Assembly: GCF_002514735.1 (NCBI RefSeq)
Contig: NZ_NBWU01000001.1
Span: 248,001-312,000 of the forward strand
Reading direction: 5' to 3'
Origin: Sediminicola luteus
GTDB lineage: Bacteria; Bacteroidota; Bacteroidia; Flavobacteriales; Flavobacteriaceae
DNA length: 64,000 nt
The notes under the pieces are model-generated. The model was given only the letters and a program-made list of their open reading frames with translations. It was not told the DNA's origin and made no database searches. Below are positions 33,789 through 43,245 of this stretch, piece by piece; position 1 is the stretch's first letter; every line of letters begins with the position of its first letter. A program made the position numbers and the translations under genes.

Positions 33789-34727
33789 CTAGAAATTATA
33801 GACCACCTCGAGTTTGTAGTCCTTTAATTGTGATTTGGCCTTTTCAATATCTTCAGTAAAGCCCAAAATATAACCTCCGCCTCCGGAACCACATAACTTT
33901 AGATAATAATCGTTGGTCTCCAAGCCTTGTTTCCATAGACGATGGAACTCTTGGGGTATCATGGGTTTAAAATGATGCAAGACCACTTTAGACAGTTGCT
34001 TAACATTACCGAAAAGTGATTTTACATTGCCATTGATAAAATCTTCTACGCAGGCATCGGTATGTTTAATGAACTGGTCTTTTAGGGCATTGCGGAAGCC
34101 TTCTTGCTTCATTTTTTCCATAAAGATCTGTACCATCGGGGCCGTTTCACCCACGATACCACTATCCAATAAGAAAACCGCGCCCTTACCCTGTTTATGT
34201 TGCGAAGGAATACTGGCCGATTCTATATGGTTACCGGAATTGATCAGAATGGGTAGGCTTAAATAACTGTTCAAAGGATCTAAGCCCGAAGATTTACCAT
34301 GGAAAAAAGATTCCATTTGCCCGAAGACGGACTTTAGTTGCAATAATTTATCGCGGGTCAGGTTCTCCAAAACCGTAATCTTGTCTTGGGCATATTTATC
34401 GTAGATAGCCGCCACCAAGGCACCACTACTACCCACCCCATAACCTTGCGGAATGGAACTATCGAAATACATGCCCTCGGCAATATCGGCCGTTAGGGTC
34501 TTAAGATCAAAACGCACCAAGTCGGGTTGCTCTTTTTCGAGTTGGGTCAGATACTGGGCGAAATCGGCTAAATAACCATTCGATTTCTTCGCCTGTTCCG
34601 TATCGCTACCCTCCTTTTTCAGGGCGCCTTTGTAAAAGTTGTACGGAATGGACAACCCTTTGGAGTCTTTGATAATTCCGTATTCCCCGAACAATAGGAT
34701 CTTGGCGTAAAAAAGTGGACCTTTCAT
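33789..34727 (-). CDS. GHMP-family kinase, probable mevalonate kinase
   Basis: A 312-residue GHMP kinase. The N-terminal GPLFYAKILLFGEYGI and the ATP loop QGYGVGSSGALVAAIYDKY (near 92) are characteristic, and the C-terminal KLCGSGGGGYILGF motif is present near 285. Its position between mvaD and a prenyltransferase makes mevalonate kinase the best call; phosphomevalonate kinase is the alternative. It has a 69-bp gap from mvaD containing an 8-bp inverted repeat. Confidence 0.83.
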   Translation of the reverse strand: MKGPLFYAKILLFGEYGIIKDSKGLSIPYNFYKGALKKEGSDTEQAKKSNGYLADFAQYLTQLEKEQPDLVRFDLKTLTADIAEGMYFDSSIPQGYGVGSSGALVAAIYDKYAQDKITVLENLTRDKLLQLKSVFGQMESFFHGKSSGLDPLNSYLSLPILINSGNHIESASIPSQHKQGKGAVFLLDSGIVGETAPMVQIFMEKMKQEGFRNALKDQFIKHTDACVEDFINGNVKSLFGNVKQLSKVVLHHFKPMIPQEFHRLWKQGLETNDYYLKLCGSGGGGYILGFTEDIEKAKSQLKDYKLEVVYNF

Positions 34728-34741
34728 CTATTTCTTGCTAT

Positions 34742-34766
34742 GAACTCAATTAGACTTTTTGAGTTC
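34742..34766. other. Inverted repeat between mvaD and the kinase
   Basis: GAACTCAA (34742-34749) and TTGAGTTC (34759-34766) form an 8-bp perfect stem with a 9-nt loop. It may attenuate mvaD read-through into the kinase gene or protect an mRNA end. There is no strong T tract. Confidence 0.45.
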
Positions 34767-34796
34767 TATTACCGTAAGATAACGTTTTTCAATGAA

Positions 34797-35876
34797 TTAT
34801 ATTCTTTGGGCACCGTTCCCTACATTATCGCAAATATACTGACCGTTCTCACAATAAGCAACCAATTCATCTTGAATGAATTGAATCACCGACGAACGGT
34901 TCGCTTCCGGATACAATAAATGTACATTGGCCCCGGCATCTAAAGTAAAACAGGCAGGTATCCCGGTTTCCTTTCTAAAGGCCCAAATACGGTTGATGAT
35001 TTCCAAGGTTTGGGGCTGCATTAAAATAAAATAAGGGCTAGAGGCCATCATCATAGCATGCAGGGTAAGAGCCTCACTCTCTACCAAGGCTATAAAAGCC
35101 GTTAAATCGCCCGAAGCGAAAATCGATTGTAAGGCATCAAGATTATGATGTGCCTGGGCAAACCTACTTTCGGCATAGGGGTGCCCATGCATAAGGCCAT
35201 GGCCAACGGTACTACTCACCGCTTTTTGGCCTTTGTGTACCAACAAAACGGTATCTTGATAGGTTTGGAACACCTCATGCACTGGAAAGGGATAAGGAAT
35301 ACCAAAAAGGTCGCTACTCCCCCCAATATGTGCGGTGGCTCCCCAGGTCACCAAATTGCCCCGCACACTTCTACAGGCACTACCCGACCCCAAACGGGCC
35401 AAAAAAGAAGCTTTTTGATAAAAGTGATCGTCCGTGATCTCGGGAATCAAGGCCTTCTCCAAACTCATGATATTCAAGGCCAAGGCGGCCATACCACTTG
35501 CTGAGGAGGCAATGCCGCTACTGTGCGGAAAACTATTGGCGCTATCTATGGTAAAATGATGCTGCTGAATATAGGGACAATAGGGAAGGATACGCTCAAA
35601 AAAGGTTTGGATCTTGGGCCTAAAGGCATCTTTGGGCCGGCTTTCGAACAAAAAATCGAATGAAAAGGTATCGCTGGTGCCCTGCTTTTTCGCAAACCCC
35701 ATGGTTGTGGTTGTGGCACATTTCTCCAAGGTAAAACTAACCGATGGGTTGGCCGGAATCTGGCCATCTCGTTTACCCCAGTACTTTACCAAGGCAATGT
35801 TCGAAGGGGCTTTCCAAGTGGCTTCCCCAACATAGACCCCGTCGGTTTTTGGGGCCTTAAAAGATTCAGCTTGCAT
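34797..35876 (-). CDS. mvaD: Diphosphomevalonate decarboxylase
   Basis: A 359-residue GHMP-fold decarboxylase that forms isopentenyl diphosphate from mevalonate diphosphate. The start at 35876 (MQAESFKAPK) is chosen because a -7 element lies just upstream; the open frame runs 22 codons further through the promoter. The family blocks APSNIALVKYWGKRD (near 22), HSSGIASSASGMAALAL (near 115) and RLGSGSACRSVRG (near 157) are all present, including the Ser-rich ATP loop and the SGSACRS active-site stretch. It is first in a unit with the GHMP kinase, UbiA and nitrilase genes. Confidence 0.93.
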   Translation of the reverse strand: MQAESFKAPKTDGVYVGEATWKAPSNIALVKYWGKRDGQIPANPSVSFTLEKCATTTTMGFAKKQGTSDTFSFDFLFESRPKDAFRPKIQTFFERILPYCPYIQQHHFTIDSANSFPHSSGIASSASGMAALALNIMSLEKALIPEITDDHFYQKASFLARLGSGSACRSVRGNLVTWGATAHIGGSSDLFGIPYPFPVHEVFQTYQDTVLLVHKGQKAVSSTVGHGLMHGHPYAESRFAQAHHNLDALQSIFASGDLTAFIALVESEALTLHAMMMASSPYFILMQPQTLEIINRIWAFRKETGIPACFTLDAGANVHLLYPEANRSSVIQFIQDELVAYCENGQYICDNVGNGAQRI

Positions 35877-35892
35877 GCAATTTGGCTTTGCA

Positions 35893-35900
35893 CAAAGATA
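35893..35900 (-). promoter_or_regulatory. Promoter -7 element for mvaD
   Basis: The minus strand reads TATCTTTG, an exact TAnnTTTG match. Transcription would begin near 35886-35888, about 10 nt before the ATG at 35876, which excludes the longer start. Confidence 0.55.
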
Positions 35901-35976
35901 AGGTAACTCTGTAGCCTCTCCCATCCCAAAACAAGCATACATGAAAAATTTATTATTTTTAAAGGAATCCCATTCT

Positions 35977-36462
35977 ATGCATCCTTATTTAAAAAGACAA
36001 TTGACCTTTAGCGTAGTTTGTGTAGGCGCCTGCCTACTGGTGGGCTACCTGTCTAGCATAGCTACCGATGCCGGTATGGGTTCGTGGTATGCCCAATTGA
36101 ACAAACCGAGGTTTACCCCGCCCAATTGGATTTTCGGGCCTGTTTGGGGGTTACTTTATATCTGTATGGGGATTTCCGTAGCCTTGGTCTGGGCCAAGGG
36201 ATTCCATCATATTTGGGTAAAGACCGCCATGTACCACTTTATCTTTCAATTGCTGTTCAATGCGCTATGGAGCCTGACCTTTTTTGGCCTTCATGCCTTG
36301 TTCGCTTCCCTTTTGGTGATCATAACCTTACTTTTTTTAATCGGTTTTACGATAAAATGGTTTCGGGTGGTAGACAAAAGGGCAGCCCTGCTTTTGGCAC
36401 CCTATATGGCATGGGTGGCCTTTGCAACCTTCTTGAATTTCAGGATCTGGATGCTGAATTAA
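35977..36462 (+). CDS. tspO: TspO/MBR-family protein
   Basis: A 161-residue five-helix membrane protein of the TspO (tryptophan-rich sensory protein) family, which binds porphyrins and other hydrophobic ligands. The start at 35977 (MHPYLKRQLTF) fits the family; a longer frame to 35941 runs into the mvaD promoter. Typical residues are WYAQLNKPRFTPPNWIFGPVWGLLY (38-62), FNALWS near 99 and AWVAFATFLNFRIWMLN at the C-terminus. It is divergent from mvaD and overlaps the end of the convergent DUF1697 gene by 4 nt. Confidence 0.9.
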   Translation: MHPYLKRQLTFSVVCVGACLLVGYLSSIATDAGMGSWYAQLNKPRFTPPNWIFGPVWGLLYICMGISVALVWAKGFHHIWVKTAMYHFIFQLLFNALWSLTFFGLHALFASLLVIITLLFLIGFTIKWFRVVDKRAALLLAPYMAWVAFATFLNFRIWMLN

Positions 36463-37001
36463 ATCGCGGCCATACCTAACATGGTGGTCATGGTACGTAA
36501 ATTACGAGTGGTCATTGAGACCCCTAGTTTTTTCTCAAAGAAGGCATGGTTTAGCTTGGCCTTGCCAGTTCCTTTCGGATATATGGCGTAAATACAGTTA
36601 CCAACAATGTTGAAGTGTTCATCGGGATAGGAAATAGCTTCAAGTGCCAACAATTTTTCTGGCGTTGGGATATTGGACAGAATACTAAAATATACCGGGG
36701 CCGAAACCATAAGTTCGGTTCCTAAATAGGGATTAGAGGCTAAAATGCGTTCTACATCTTTGGGCAACAACACCATAACCGGAACTTCAAACCCAAAGTG
36801 ATCAAAAATCAATTGGGTCAGGTTTTGGGCATGCTTACCGGCATCCAACTCTTTTGATGCGAATACCAGGTTACCACTCTGAATATAGGTCCGTACTTCG
36901 GCATATCCCGCTTGGGCGAGCACTTGCCTTAGTTCGGCCATTTTTATGATACGATGCCCCCCTACATTGATTCCCCTTAAAAAAGCGATAAACTTCTGCA
37001 T
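36459..37001 (-). CDS. DUF1697-domain protein
   Basis: A 180-residue member of the DUF1697 family (function unknown, cytoplasmic, often annotated as a pyridoxamine-oxidase-like fold). The start FIAFLRGINVGGHRIIKMAELR and the block TYIQSGNLVFAS near residue 38 are diagnostic. It lies 4 nt after the HI0933 flavoprotein gene on the same strand. No catalytic residues can be assigned. Confidence 0.85.
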   Translation of the reverse strand: MQKFIAFLRGINVGGHRIIKMAELRQVLAQAGYAEVRTYIQSGNLVFASKELDAGKHAQNLTQLIFDHFGFEVPVMVLLPKDVERILASNPYLGTELMVSAPVYFSILSNIPTPEKLLALEAISYPDEHFNIVGNCIYAIYPKGTGKAKLNHAFFEKKLGVSMTTRNLRTMTTMLGMAAI

Positions 37002-37005
37002 GGCT

Positions 37006-38235
37006 TTATAGGTCTTTGGCTAGGGCTTGAGCTACCATATAGCCCCCGGTCCAGGCGTTTTGAAAATTATACCCACCAGTTATGGCGTCGATATCCAATA
37101 CCTCTCCAGCAAAATAGAGTCCGGGACAGCGCTTACTGGAAAACGTCTTAAAATCTATCTCTTTTAAAGCTACACCCCCAGCAGTTACGAACTCTTCTTT
37201 AAAGGTGCTTTTTCCCTGAATATGGAATGTACTTTCCTTCAAATGATTGGCCAAAGCCCGCAAAGCTTTATTCGATAATTCACCCCAAGTCTGGGCCCCA
37301 TCGATTTCGACTGCCCCAAGCATAGCCAACCATAAACGTTTAGGTGTGGTTATTGGCATTTGTTTCCCCACGGATTTTTTGGGTGATTTTTTCCGTAACA
37401 CGAACAATTGCTCTTCCAGTTGGGCCAAGGAAAATTCAGGTACCCAGTCTACAAAAAGGTTGAACTGATAGTCAATACCAGCCAAATGTCTTGCCCCCCA
37501 GGCCGATAACTTTAAAACGGCCGGGCCACTAAAACCCCAATGGGTAATCAATAATGGGCCTTCGGCTTCAAGGCTTTCGGAAATGGCCTTGTGTTTTATT
37601 TTAAGATGTACCCCATGGGAGATTCCTGGGAGCTCGCTAACCCAAGATCCCTTACAATTAAAGGTAAATAAAGATGGTACGGGCGGCACAATGGAATGCC
37701 CCAAACACTGTATCATTTTCCAGACCTTTGGACTCGCTCCCGTGGCAACCACCACATTTTTGGCCCCAAAAGTCTTTGAGTTAGTGATCACACTCCATGA
37801 AGCTGGGTTTTCTTCCCAAAACAAATCGACCACCACTTGCTGACGCATTACGGTTACCCCATGATTATGGGCCAGACCGGTTAGACAATCGATAATACTT
37901 TGCGAACTGTCGCTCTCGGGAAACACCCGGCCATCGTCTTCAATTTTTAAGGGCACTCCGTTTTCCTCGAAAAAGCCCATGGTATCGTCACTACAAAAAC
38001 TATGAAATGGCCCTCGCAATTCTTTACGCCCACGCGGATAACCCAAAACCATGTCTCGTGGGTCAAAAGCGGCATGGGTCACATTACAACGGCCACCCCC
38101 AGACACTTTGACCTTGGCCAAAACCTCCTTCGATTTTTCTAAGATAAGAATAGATGCTTCGGGGCGCTGTTCCGCCAATTGCACAGCGGTAAAAAAACCG
38201 GCCGCCCCGCCCCCAATGATAATGCAGTCGTACAT
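37006..38235 (-). CDS. HI0933/YhiN-family flavoprotein
   Basis: A 409-residue NAD(P)/FAD-dependent oxidoreductase of the HI0933 (BaiN/YhiN) family. FAD-binding CIIIGGGAAGFFTAVQLAE opens the protein, KVSGGGRCNVTHAAF near 43 is the family signature, and ITGGYNFQNAWTGGYMVAQ near 387 closes the FAD site. TAGGVALKEID near 349 is also conserved. The length is typical. The reaction is not known for most members. It is followed by DUF1697 and directly preceded by the GDPD gene, which abuts it with no spacer. Confidence 0.9.
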   Translation of the reverse strand: MYDCIIIGGGAAGFFTAVQLAEQRPEASILILEKSKEVLAKVKVSGGGRCNVTHAAFDPRDMVLGYPRGRKELRGPFHSFCSDDTMGFFEENGVPLKIEDDGRVFPESDSSQSIIDCLTGLAHNHGVTVMRQQVVVDLFWEENPASWSVITNSKTFGAKNVVVATGASPKVWKMIQCLGHSIVPPVPSLFTFNCKGSWVSELPGISHGVHLKIKHKAISESLEAEGPLLITHWGFSGPAVLKLSAWGARHLAGIDYQFNLFVDWVPEFSLAQLEEQLFVLRKKSPKKSVGKQMPITTPKRLWLAMLGAVEIDGAQTWGELSNKALRALANHLKESTFHIQGKSTFKEEFVTAGGVALKEIDFKTFSSKRCPGLYFAGEVLDIDAITGGYNFQNAWTGGYMVAQALAKDL

Positions 38236-38988
38236 TTACGGATTAACGCGTTCCGGGAAATCGGAGATGATACCATCTACCCCGAAATCCTTCATTTTTT
38301 GGATATCCTTGGGTTCGTTTACTGTCCAGGTAAACACCTTTAGACCGGCCTGTTGCATTTGGGCCACATTTTCGGCCGTTAGGGTTTTGTAGTTCGGGTT
38401 TATTGCCACGGCTTTTAGCTCGTTGGCCACATCTAGGGCCTCTATGGGATCTTTACCAGTAAGCACGGCTATCGGTATATCGCGGTTGGCCTTGCGCATG
38501 GCACGAAGTTCGTCCCAATTGAAGCTTGAAATAACGAACTTGTCCAAAGACCATTTCTTTTCCTTTAAATAGTAATTGACGATATGGTTGACCTTATCGG
38601 CCGTATCCGTCCCTTTGAGTTCGATATTCAGCTGTACCTTATCATCCAAAGCCTTTAAAACGTCTTGCAGATAGGGAATCCTTTCGTTTCCGTGCAAAAT
38701 TACTTTGCGTAGGTCATACGCATAGTACTCTTCTATAGGGCCCCCGGCATTACTTAACTTATCCAAGGTCTTATCATGAAACACAACGATTTCCCCACTT
38801 TTTATACGGAAAACATCGATTTCGATCATATCGGCACCCAAGGCCATGGCCTTATGGACCGAAGGAATGGTATTTTCCATTTCATGGCCCATGGCACCCC
38901 TATGGCCAATGGCCAGTACCTTTTCTTCTTTACAAGACCCCAATATCAATATGAAAACCAAGGCGATCGGCAAGTATATTCCTTTCAT
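38236..38988 (-). CDS. Glycerophosphodiester phosphodiesterase lipoprotein
   Basis: A 250-residue GDPD that releases glycerol 3-phosphate from glycerophosphodiesters. A lipobox (ILILGSC, Cys19) marks it as a lipoprotein. The GDPD motif IGHRGAMGHEMENT (27-40) contains the His/Arg and Glu of the active site, followed by EIDVFRIKSGEIVVFHD with the metal-binding Glu and Asp and the second His. The C-terminal TWTVNEPKDIQKMKDFGVDGIISDFP is the family's conserved end. It would scavenge phospholipid head-group products in the periplasm or on the surface. Confidence 0.92.
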   Translation of the reverse strand: MKGIYLPIALVFILILGSCKEEKVLAIGHRGAMGHEMENTIPSVHKAMALGADMIEIDVFRIKSGEIVVFHDKTLDKLSNAGGPIEEYYAYDLRKVILHGNERIPYLQDVLKALDDKVQLNIELKGTDTADKVNHIVNYYLKEKKWSLDKFVISSFNWDELRAMRKANRDIPIAVLTGKDPIEALDVANELKAVAINPNYKTLTAENVAQMQQAGLKVFTWTVNEPKDIQKMKDFGVDGIISDFPERVNP

Positions 38989-39040
38989 TTTGCAGTATCT
39001 AAAGTTTAGGGTTGCTAATATAAAATAAAGCCTGTAAACT

Positions 39041-39129
39041 ACCTCGGGGCAATCCCGATGGTTATCGAGACCCGAGGTATGCTACAAGTAGCTTTATTTC
39101 CGTAATGAGACCGGCTGCCGGTAGGCAGG
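39041..39129. repeat. REP-like hairpin cluster between lacI-1 and the GDPD gene
   Basis: Three nested palindromes: ACCTCGGG (39041-39048) with CCCGAGGT (39071-39078), GCTAC-AA-GTAGC (39081-39092) and CTGCC-GGTA-GGCAG (39115-39128). Such GC-rich short repeats are typical between flavobacterial genes and here follow the end of the lacI-1 gene, where they may stop transcription. Confidence 0.55.
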
Positions 39130-39149
39130 ATTATCACCCCTAAATTTGG

Positions 39150-40166
39150 TTAAGGGGTAGACTCCCTCTCGATCAAGGTGGCCTTTAATATTTCGGTGGT
39201 GTAGGTCTCTTCTTCCTGCTCGCTCTCGATTTTGTTGATCAACATACGGGCGGCATGTTCCCCCATAAGTTCCCCGTGCTGATCCACCGATGTAAGGCTC
39301 GGATTGGCATACTTTGAAAGTAGTCCGTCGGTAAAACCGATAAAGGCGATATCTTCCGGCACTTTATAACCTTTGCGTTGCGCCATTTTCATGGCCCGGA
39401 CGGCAAAAATCTCGTTCACCGTTACAATGGCATCTACCTTTTGGGTCTCTAAAAAAGCATTTACGGCTTCCTCATCGAATTGCATCTGGGACATGGGCAG
39501 TATCAAATTCTCGTCAATAGAAATACCGGCCTCAGTGAGGGCTTCTTTATAGCCTTCCATTCGATCGTGTACCATGATCAAATAATCGTCGGAGGTAATG
39601 ACCCCAATACGTTTACGCCCACTATCTATCAGCTTCTTGACCGCCATATAGGCTGCCTCACGATCTCCGATAACCACCTTGTCGCAAACCACCTCATCGG
39701 TAGTTCGATCAAACAAGACCAAGGGAATGCCTTGATCGGTGACTTCCTTTAAATGGTTATAATCGTCTTTCATCATGGTTTCCATGGACAAAGACATGAT
39801 AAAACCATCGATACTGCCGTTGGCCAACATTTCCATATTGATAACCTCTTTATCGAAGGATTCGTCGGATAAACAAACGATTACATTATAGCCTTTTGCA
39901 TTGGCGTAAAGCTCTACACCCCGTACACAGGTCGTAAAAAAATGGTGCACGATATTGGGTATGATCACCCCAATATTTCGCGACCTCTTATTCTTCAGGC
40001 TAATGGCAATATTATTGGGTCTATAATTGTACAATTTGGCAAAGGCCTGGATGCGCTCTTTGGTATCGCGACTTATTTCCTCACTGTTTTTCAAGGCTTT
40101 GGAAACCGTTGAAATGGAAACCCCCAACTCCCGGGCAATATCCTTTAAGGTTATTTTCTGCTTCAT
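39150..40166 (-). CDS. LacI-family transcriptional regulator 1
   Basis: A 338-residue LacI/GalR regulator. The helix-turn-helix ITLKDIARELGVSISTVSKALKNSEEIS is at residues 4-31 and the hinge region IAISLKNKRSRNIG near 55, followed by a periplasmic-binding-protein-like sugar domain. It is the last gene of the unit MFS-pgmB-GH65-lacI, 120 bp after GH65, and is a close paralogue of the regulator at 44769 (same NIVHHFFTT, VVCLS/VCLSDESF and NMEMLANG blocks). The effector is probably the glucoside, or glucose phosphate derived from it. Confidence 0.92.
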   Translation of the reverse strand: MKQKITLKDIARELGVSISTVSKALKNSEEISRDTKERIQAFAKLYNYRPNNIAISLKNKRSRNIGVIIPNIVHHFFTTCVRGVELYANAKGYNVIVCLSDESFDKEVINMEMLANGSIDGFIMSLSMETMMKDDYNHLKEVTDQGIPLVLFDRTTDEVVCDKVVIGDREAAYMAVKKLIDSGRKRIGVITSDDYLIMVHDRMEGYKEALTEAGISIDENLILPMSQMQFDEEAVNAFLETQKVDAIVTVNEIFAVRAMKMAQRKGYKVPEDIAFIGFTDGLLSKYANPSLTSVDQHGELMGEHAARMLINKIESEQEEETYTTEILKATLIERESTP

Positions 40167-40286
40167 ATACCTTTGCTTTTAAAGACTGGCTAAAAATAAG
40201 ATTAAATTCAAGGATATACACACCTGTTGTACGGAAAGCACCTAGAAGACCACCAACCGCATTAAAACTTCCAATACAAAAGCCTG

Positions 40287-42581
40287 TCACCTTTCTGCGG
40301 GAAGATCCATAATTTCATCTAATAGTCGGACACGTAAACCCGTCTTCCCTTGATTTCGCAAAGACACTTCATCTTGGGTCTTTGACAAGGTGATGATATG
40401 CCCCCGAAAGTTGATCTTAAAGGAATAACTGTGCCAATTGGCAGGAATATTGGGGTCGAAGCACAACATGCCATCTTTCACGCGCATACCCCCAAACCCT
40501 TCGACGATACTCATCCAAGTACCAGCCATAGAGGTAATATGCAAGCCCTCTTCCACTTCTTTATTATAATCGTCCAGATCGAGTCTAGAGGTACGCAAAT
40601 AAAAGGCATAGGCCTGTTCAACCTTATCCAATCGGGAAGCCAAGATGCTGTGCACGCAAGGGGAAAGGGAAGACTCATGTACCGTAAAGGGCTCATAAAA
40701 CTCAAAATGTTTTTTATGGTCCTCCCAGGAGAAATGTTCCTCAAAAAAATAGAATCCTTGTAATACATCGGCCTGTTTGATATAGGGTGAACGCAAAATT
40801 CGGTCCCAACTCCATTTTTGATTAATGGGCCGCTGCGATGGATCCAAGTCGGAAACAGGTATAAGTTCCTTATCTAGAAAACCATCTTGCTGCAAATACA
40901 CCCCATGGGTTTCCGAGGCTGGGAAGTAGATGTTTTGTGCTATTTCTTCCCATTGGCCCGGTTCATGTTCTTCCAGCTTGGTTTTCTTTACAATCCGCTC
41001 ATAATCCTCGCTATACTTTTTCGATACCAACTGCAGTTGTTCCTTGGCATATAGCAGACACCATTGTGCCAAATAATTGGTATACCAGTTGTTATTTACA
41101 TTGTTCTCATATTCGTTGGGACCCGTTACCCCCAACATCACATATTGGCTCCTCGGTTCTGAAAAGGAGACTCGTTGTGCCCAAAAACGGGCAATGCCCA
41201 CCAGAACCTCCAAACCCATTTCAGGGATATAGGTCAGGTCGTTGGTATATCGTGTGTAATTATAAATAGCGAAGGCAATGGCTCCGTTCCTATGTATTTC
41301 CTCAAAGGTGATTTCCCATTCGTTATGGCATTCCTCGCCATTCATGGTTACCATGGGATAGAGGGCCGCCCCCCCATCGAACCCTAACTTTTCGGCGTTT
41401 TCAAGCGCTTTCGGGAGCTGCTTGAATCGGTATTCTAACAGATTCCGGGCCACTTCTTGGTTTTTGGTGGCCATATAAAAGGGAATACAGTAGGCCTCGG
41501 TATCCCAATAAGTACTTCCTCCATATTTTTCGCCGGTAAAGCCCTTGGGACCAATATTCAACTTTGGATCATTACCCAAATAAGTCTGGTTTAGCTGAAA
41601 AATATTGAAGCGAATACCTTGTTGCGCCTTAAGATCGCCCACGATCTCGATATCGGCCGTATCCCAAATCGATTGCCAGGCCAAGACTTGTTGCACTAAA
41701 AGCGTATCAAAACCCATCTCCAAGGCTGTATCCAAAATTTGGTTGGCTGTTGGTATCAGATTTTCTTTGGCATAACGCCGATCGGACACATACCCGCCGA
41801 ACTTATATAGCTTTAGGGTCTCGTTTTTTTCCATATCGAGCTCATACGCATGCCCTAAGCGTTCCCCTGCCAATACGGTTTCAGGGGCGGAAGATATCCA
41901 GTTGCCTTCATGACAGAGTCTGTTAGCCATAAAACTACACACATGAAACTCGGTTTTTAGGGTATACGCCTTAAGGAAAGCCCGTTCACCTTGACTTTCC
42001 ATAGCCGTTTGGTTCCAAAACTTGTCGTCCCAATTACTGTCTTCGTTGGTTATACCGCCATCGAGATAGGGTTCCAATCGAATTTTATGCGCCCCATCTA
42101 AAACCTGGATGGTATAGGAAATGGCCCCGAGTTCTTCCAATTTCAAACTTAGAAAACGTTTCACCGAAACCGAAAGCTGGGCTCCATTGGACATAGTGGC
42201 CTTGAATGAACGTTGGTACCAACCCTCACGCATATTCAATTCGCGCCGGAAGTCGGTTACTTGGGTACAGCTATTTAAATCGAACGGTTCCCCGTCAACC
42301 CAAATATCTATCCCTATCCAATTGGGGGCATTCAATACTTTGGCGAAATATTCGGGATAGCCGTTTTTCCACCAACCCACTTTGGTCTTATCGGGATAAT
42401 ATACCCCTGCTATATAACTTCCTTGAAAACTTGGCCCTGTATAGGTTTCCTCAAAATTGGCCCGTTGCCCCATGGCCCCGTTCCCTAGGCTGAACAAACT
42501 TTCCGACGATTTGACCCGGGCCGCATCAAAACCTTCCTCTATAATAGACCAGGCATTGGGTTTAATATAATCTTGATTCAT
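40287..42581 (-). CDS. GH65 alpha-glucoside phosphorylase (maltose-phosphorylase-like)
   Basis: A 764-residue GH65 enzyme of normal length, which uses inorganic phosphate to split an alpha-linked disaccharide with inversion, giving beta-glucose 1-phosphate. The catalytic acid is the Glu in TGPNEYENNV (near residue 485), and KQADVLQGF near 593 is the conserved phosphate-site region. The N-terminal beta-sandwich (residues 1-280) and all-alpha (alpha/alpha)6 barrel pattern are typical. The pgmB gene sits 4 bp upstream, exactly the next metabolic step. Maltose, trehalose, kojibiose and nigerose phosphorylases are not separable by eye. Confidence 0.88.
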   Translation of the reverse strand: MNQDYIKPNAWSIIEEGFDAARVKSSESLFSLGNGAMGQRANFEETYTGPSFQGSYIAGVYYPDKTKVGWWKNGYPEYFAKVLNAPNWIGIDIWVDGEPFDLNSCTQVTDFRRELNMREGWYQRSFKATMSNGAQLSVSVKRFLSLKLEELGAISYTIQVLDGAHKIRLEPYLDGGITNEDSNWDDKFWNQTAMESQGERAFLKAYTLKTEFHVCSFMANRLCHEGNWISSAPETVLAGERLGHAYELDMEKNETLKLYKFGGYVSDRRYAKENLIPTANQILDTALEMGFDTLLVQQVLAWQSIWDTADIEIVGDLKAQQGIRFNIFQLNQTYLGNDPKLNIGPKGFTGEKYGGSTYWDTEAYCIPFYMATKNQEVARNLLEYRFKQLPKALENAEKLGFDGGAALYPMVTMNGEECHNEWEITFEEIHRNGAIAFAIYNYTRYTNDLTYIPEMGLEVLVGIARFWAQRVSFSEPRSQYVMLGVTGPNEYENNVNNNWYTNYLAQWCLLYAKEQLQLVSKKYSEDYERIVKKTKLEEHEPGQWEEIAQNIYFPASETHGVYLQQDGFLDKELIPVSDLDPSQRPINQKWSWDRILRSPYIKQADVLQGFYFFEEHFSWEDHKKHFEFYEPFTVHESSLSPCVHSILASRLDKVEQAYAFYLRTSRLDLDDYNKEVEEGLHITSMAGTWMSIVEGFGGMRVKDGMLCFDPNIPANWHSYSFKINFRGHIITLSKTQDEVSLRNQGKTGLRVRLLDEIMDLPAER

Positions 42582-42585
42582 TTTT

Positions 42586-43242
42586 CTAGGCTTCCATTAA
42601 TCCTTTTAAAAAAACTTGGGGCATTTCGTTAAAATCGCGAAAGACGGTATGGGCATGGCCCAAATCTTCCTTTTTACCAATCCCAACCGAATACATACCT
42701 CCGCTATTGGCCGCGGTAACACCTGCCTTCGCATCTTCGAAAACCACGCAATGCTCGGCCGGAACCCCTAAATGTTGGGCTGCGGTCAAAAACACCTCGG
42801 GATCAGGCTTTGGGGCTGTTACATCATTTCCGTCCACTATGGCATCAAAGAGGGGGCTCAGCTTCATTTTATCTAATATCAAACGGGCATTTTTACTGGC
42901 CGAGCCCAATGCAATCTTGGCCCCGGCCCCTTTTAGGAACAACAAAGTCTCTTGTACTTTGGGCAACACATCGCCCGGCCCCATTTGGGCGATATGTGCC
43001 AAATAATCGGTATTCTTTTGTTCCATTAAGGTCTTGAAAGTATCTTCATCTATTTGGGTTTGCCCCCATTCGAGTATCAATCGCAAGGATCGTTCGCGGC
43101 TCACACCCTTTAAGTTCTCGTTCTGTGCCAGGCTCAGATCAAAACCCAGACTTTGGGCCGTTTTTCGCCAAGCCAAATAATGGTACTTGGCCGTATCTAC
43201 GATTACCCCATCCAAATCAAAAATAAATCCGCTATATCCCAT
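42586..43242 (-). CDS. pgmB: Beta-phosphoglucomutase
   Basis: A 218-residue HAD-family mutase that turns beta-glucose 1-phosphate into glucose 6-phosphate. The nucleophile motif FIFDLDGVIVDTAKYH (5-20) shows the Asp pair of the mutase (DLDGV), ALGSASKNARLIL near 115 carries the second motif Ser, and FEDAKAGVTAANSGGMYSVG near 168 the third and fourth. The cap-domain KGVSRERSL near 44 is typical of beta-PGM. It lies directly between the MFS and GH65 genes. Confidence 0.92.
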   Translation of the reverse strand: MGYSGFIFDLDGVIVDTAKYHYLAWRKTAQSLGFDLSLAQNENLKGVSRERSLRLILEWGQTQIDEDTFKTLMEQKNTDYLAHIAQMGPGDVLPKVQETLLFLKGAGAKIALGSASKNARLILDKMKLSPLFDAIVDGNDVTAPKPDPEVFLTAAQHLGVPAEHCVVFEDAKAGVTAANSGGMYSVGIGKKEDLGHAHTVFRDFNEMPQVFLKGLMEA

Positions 43243-43245
43243 ATA

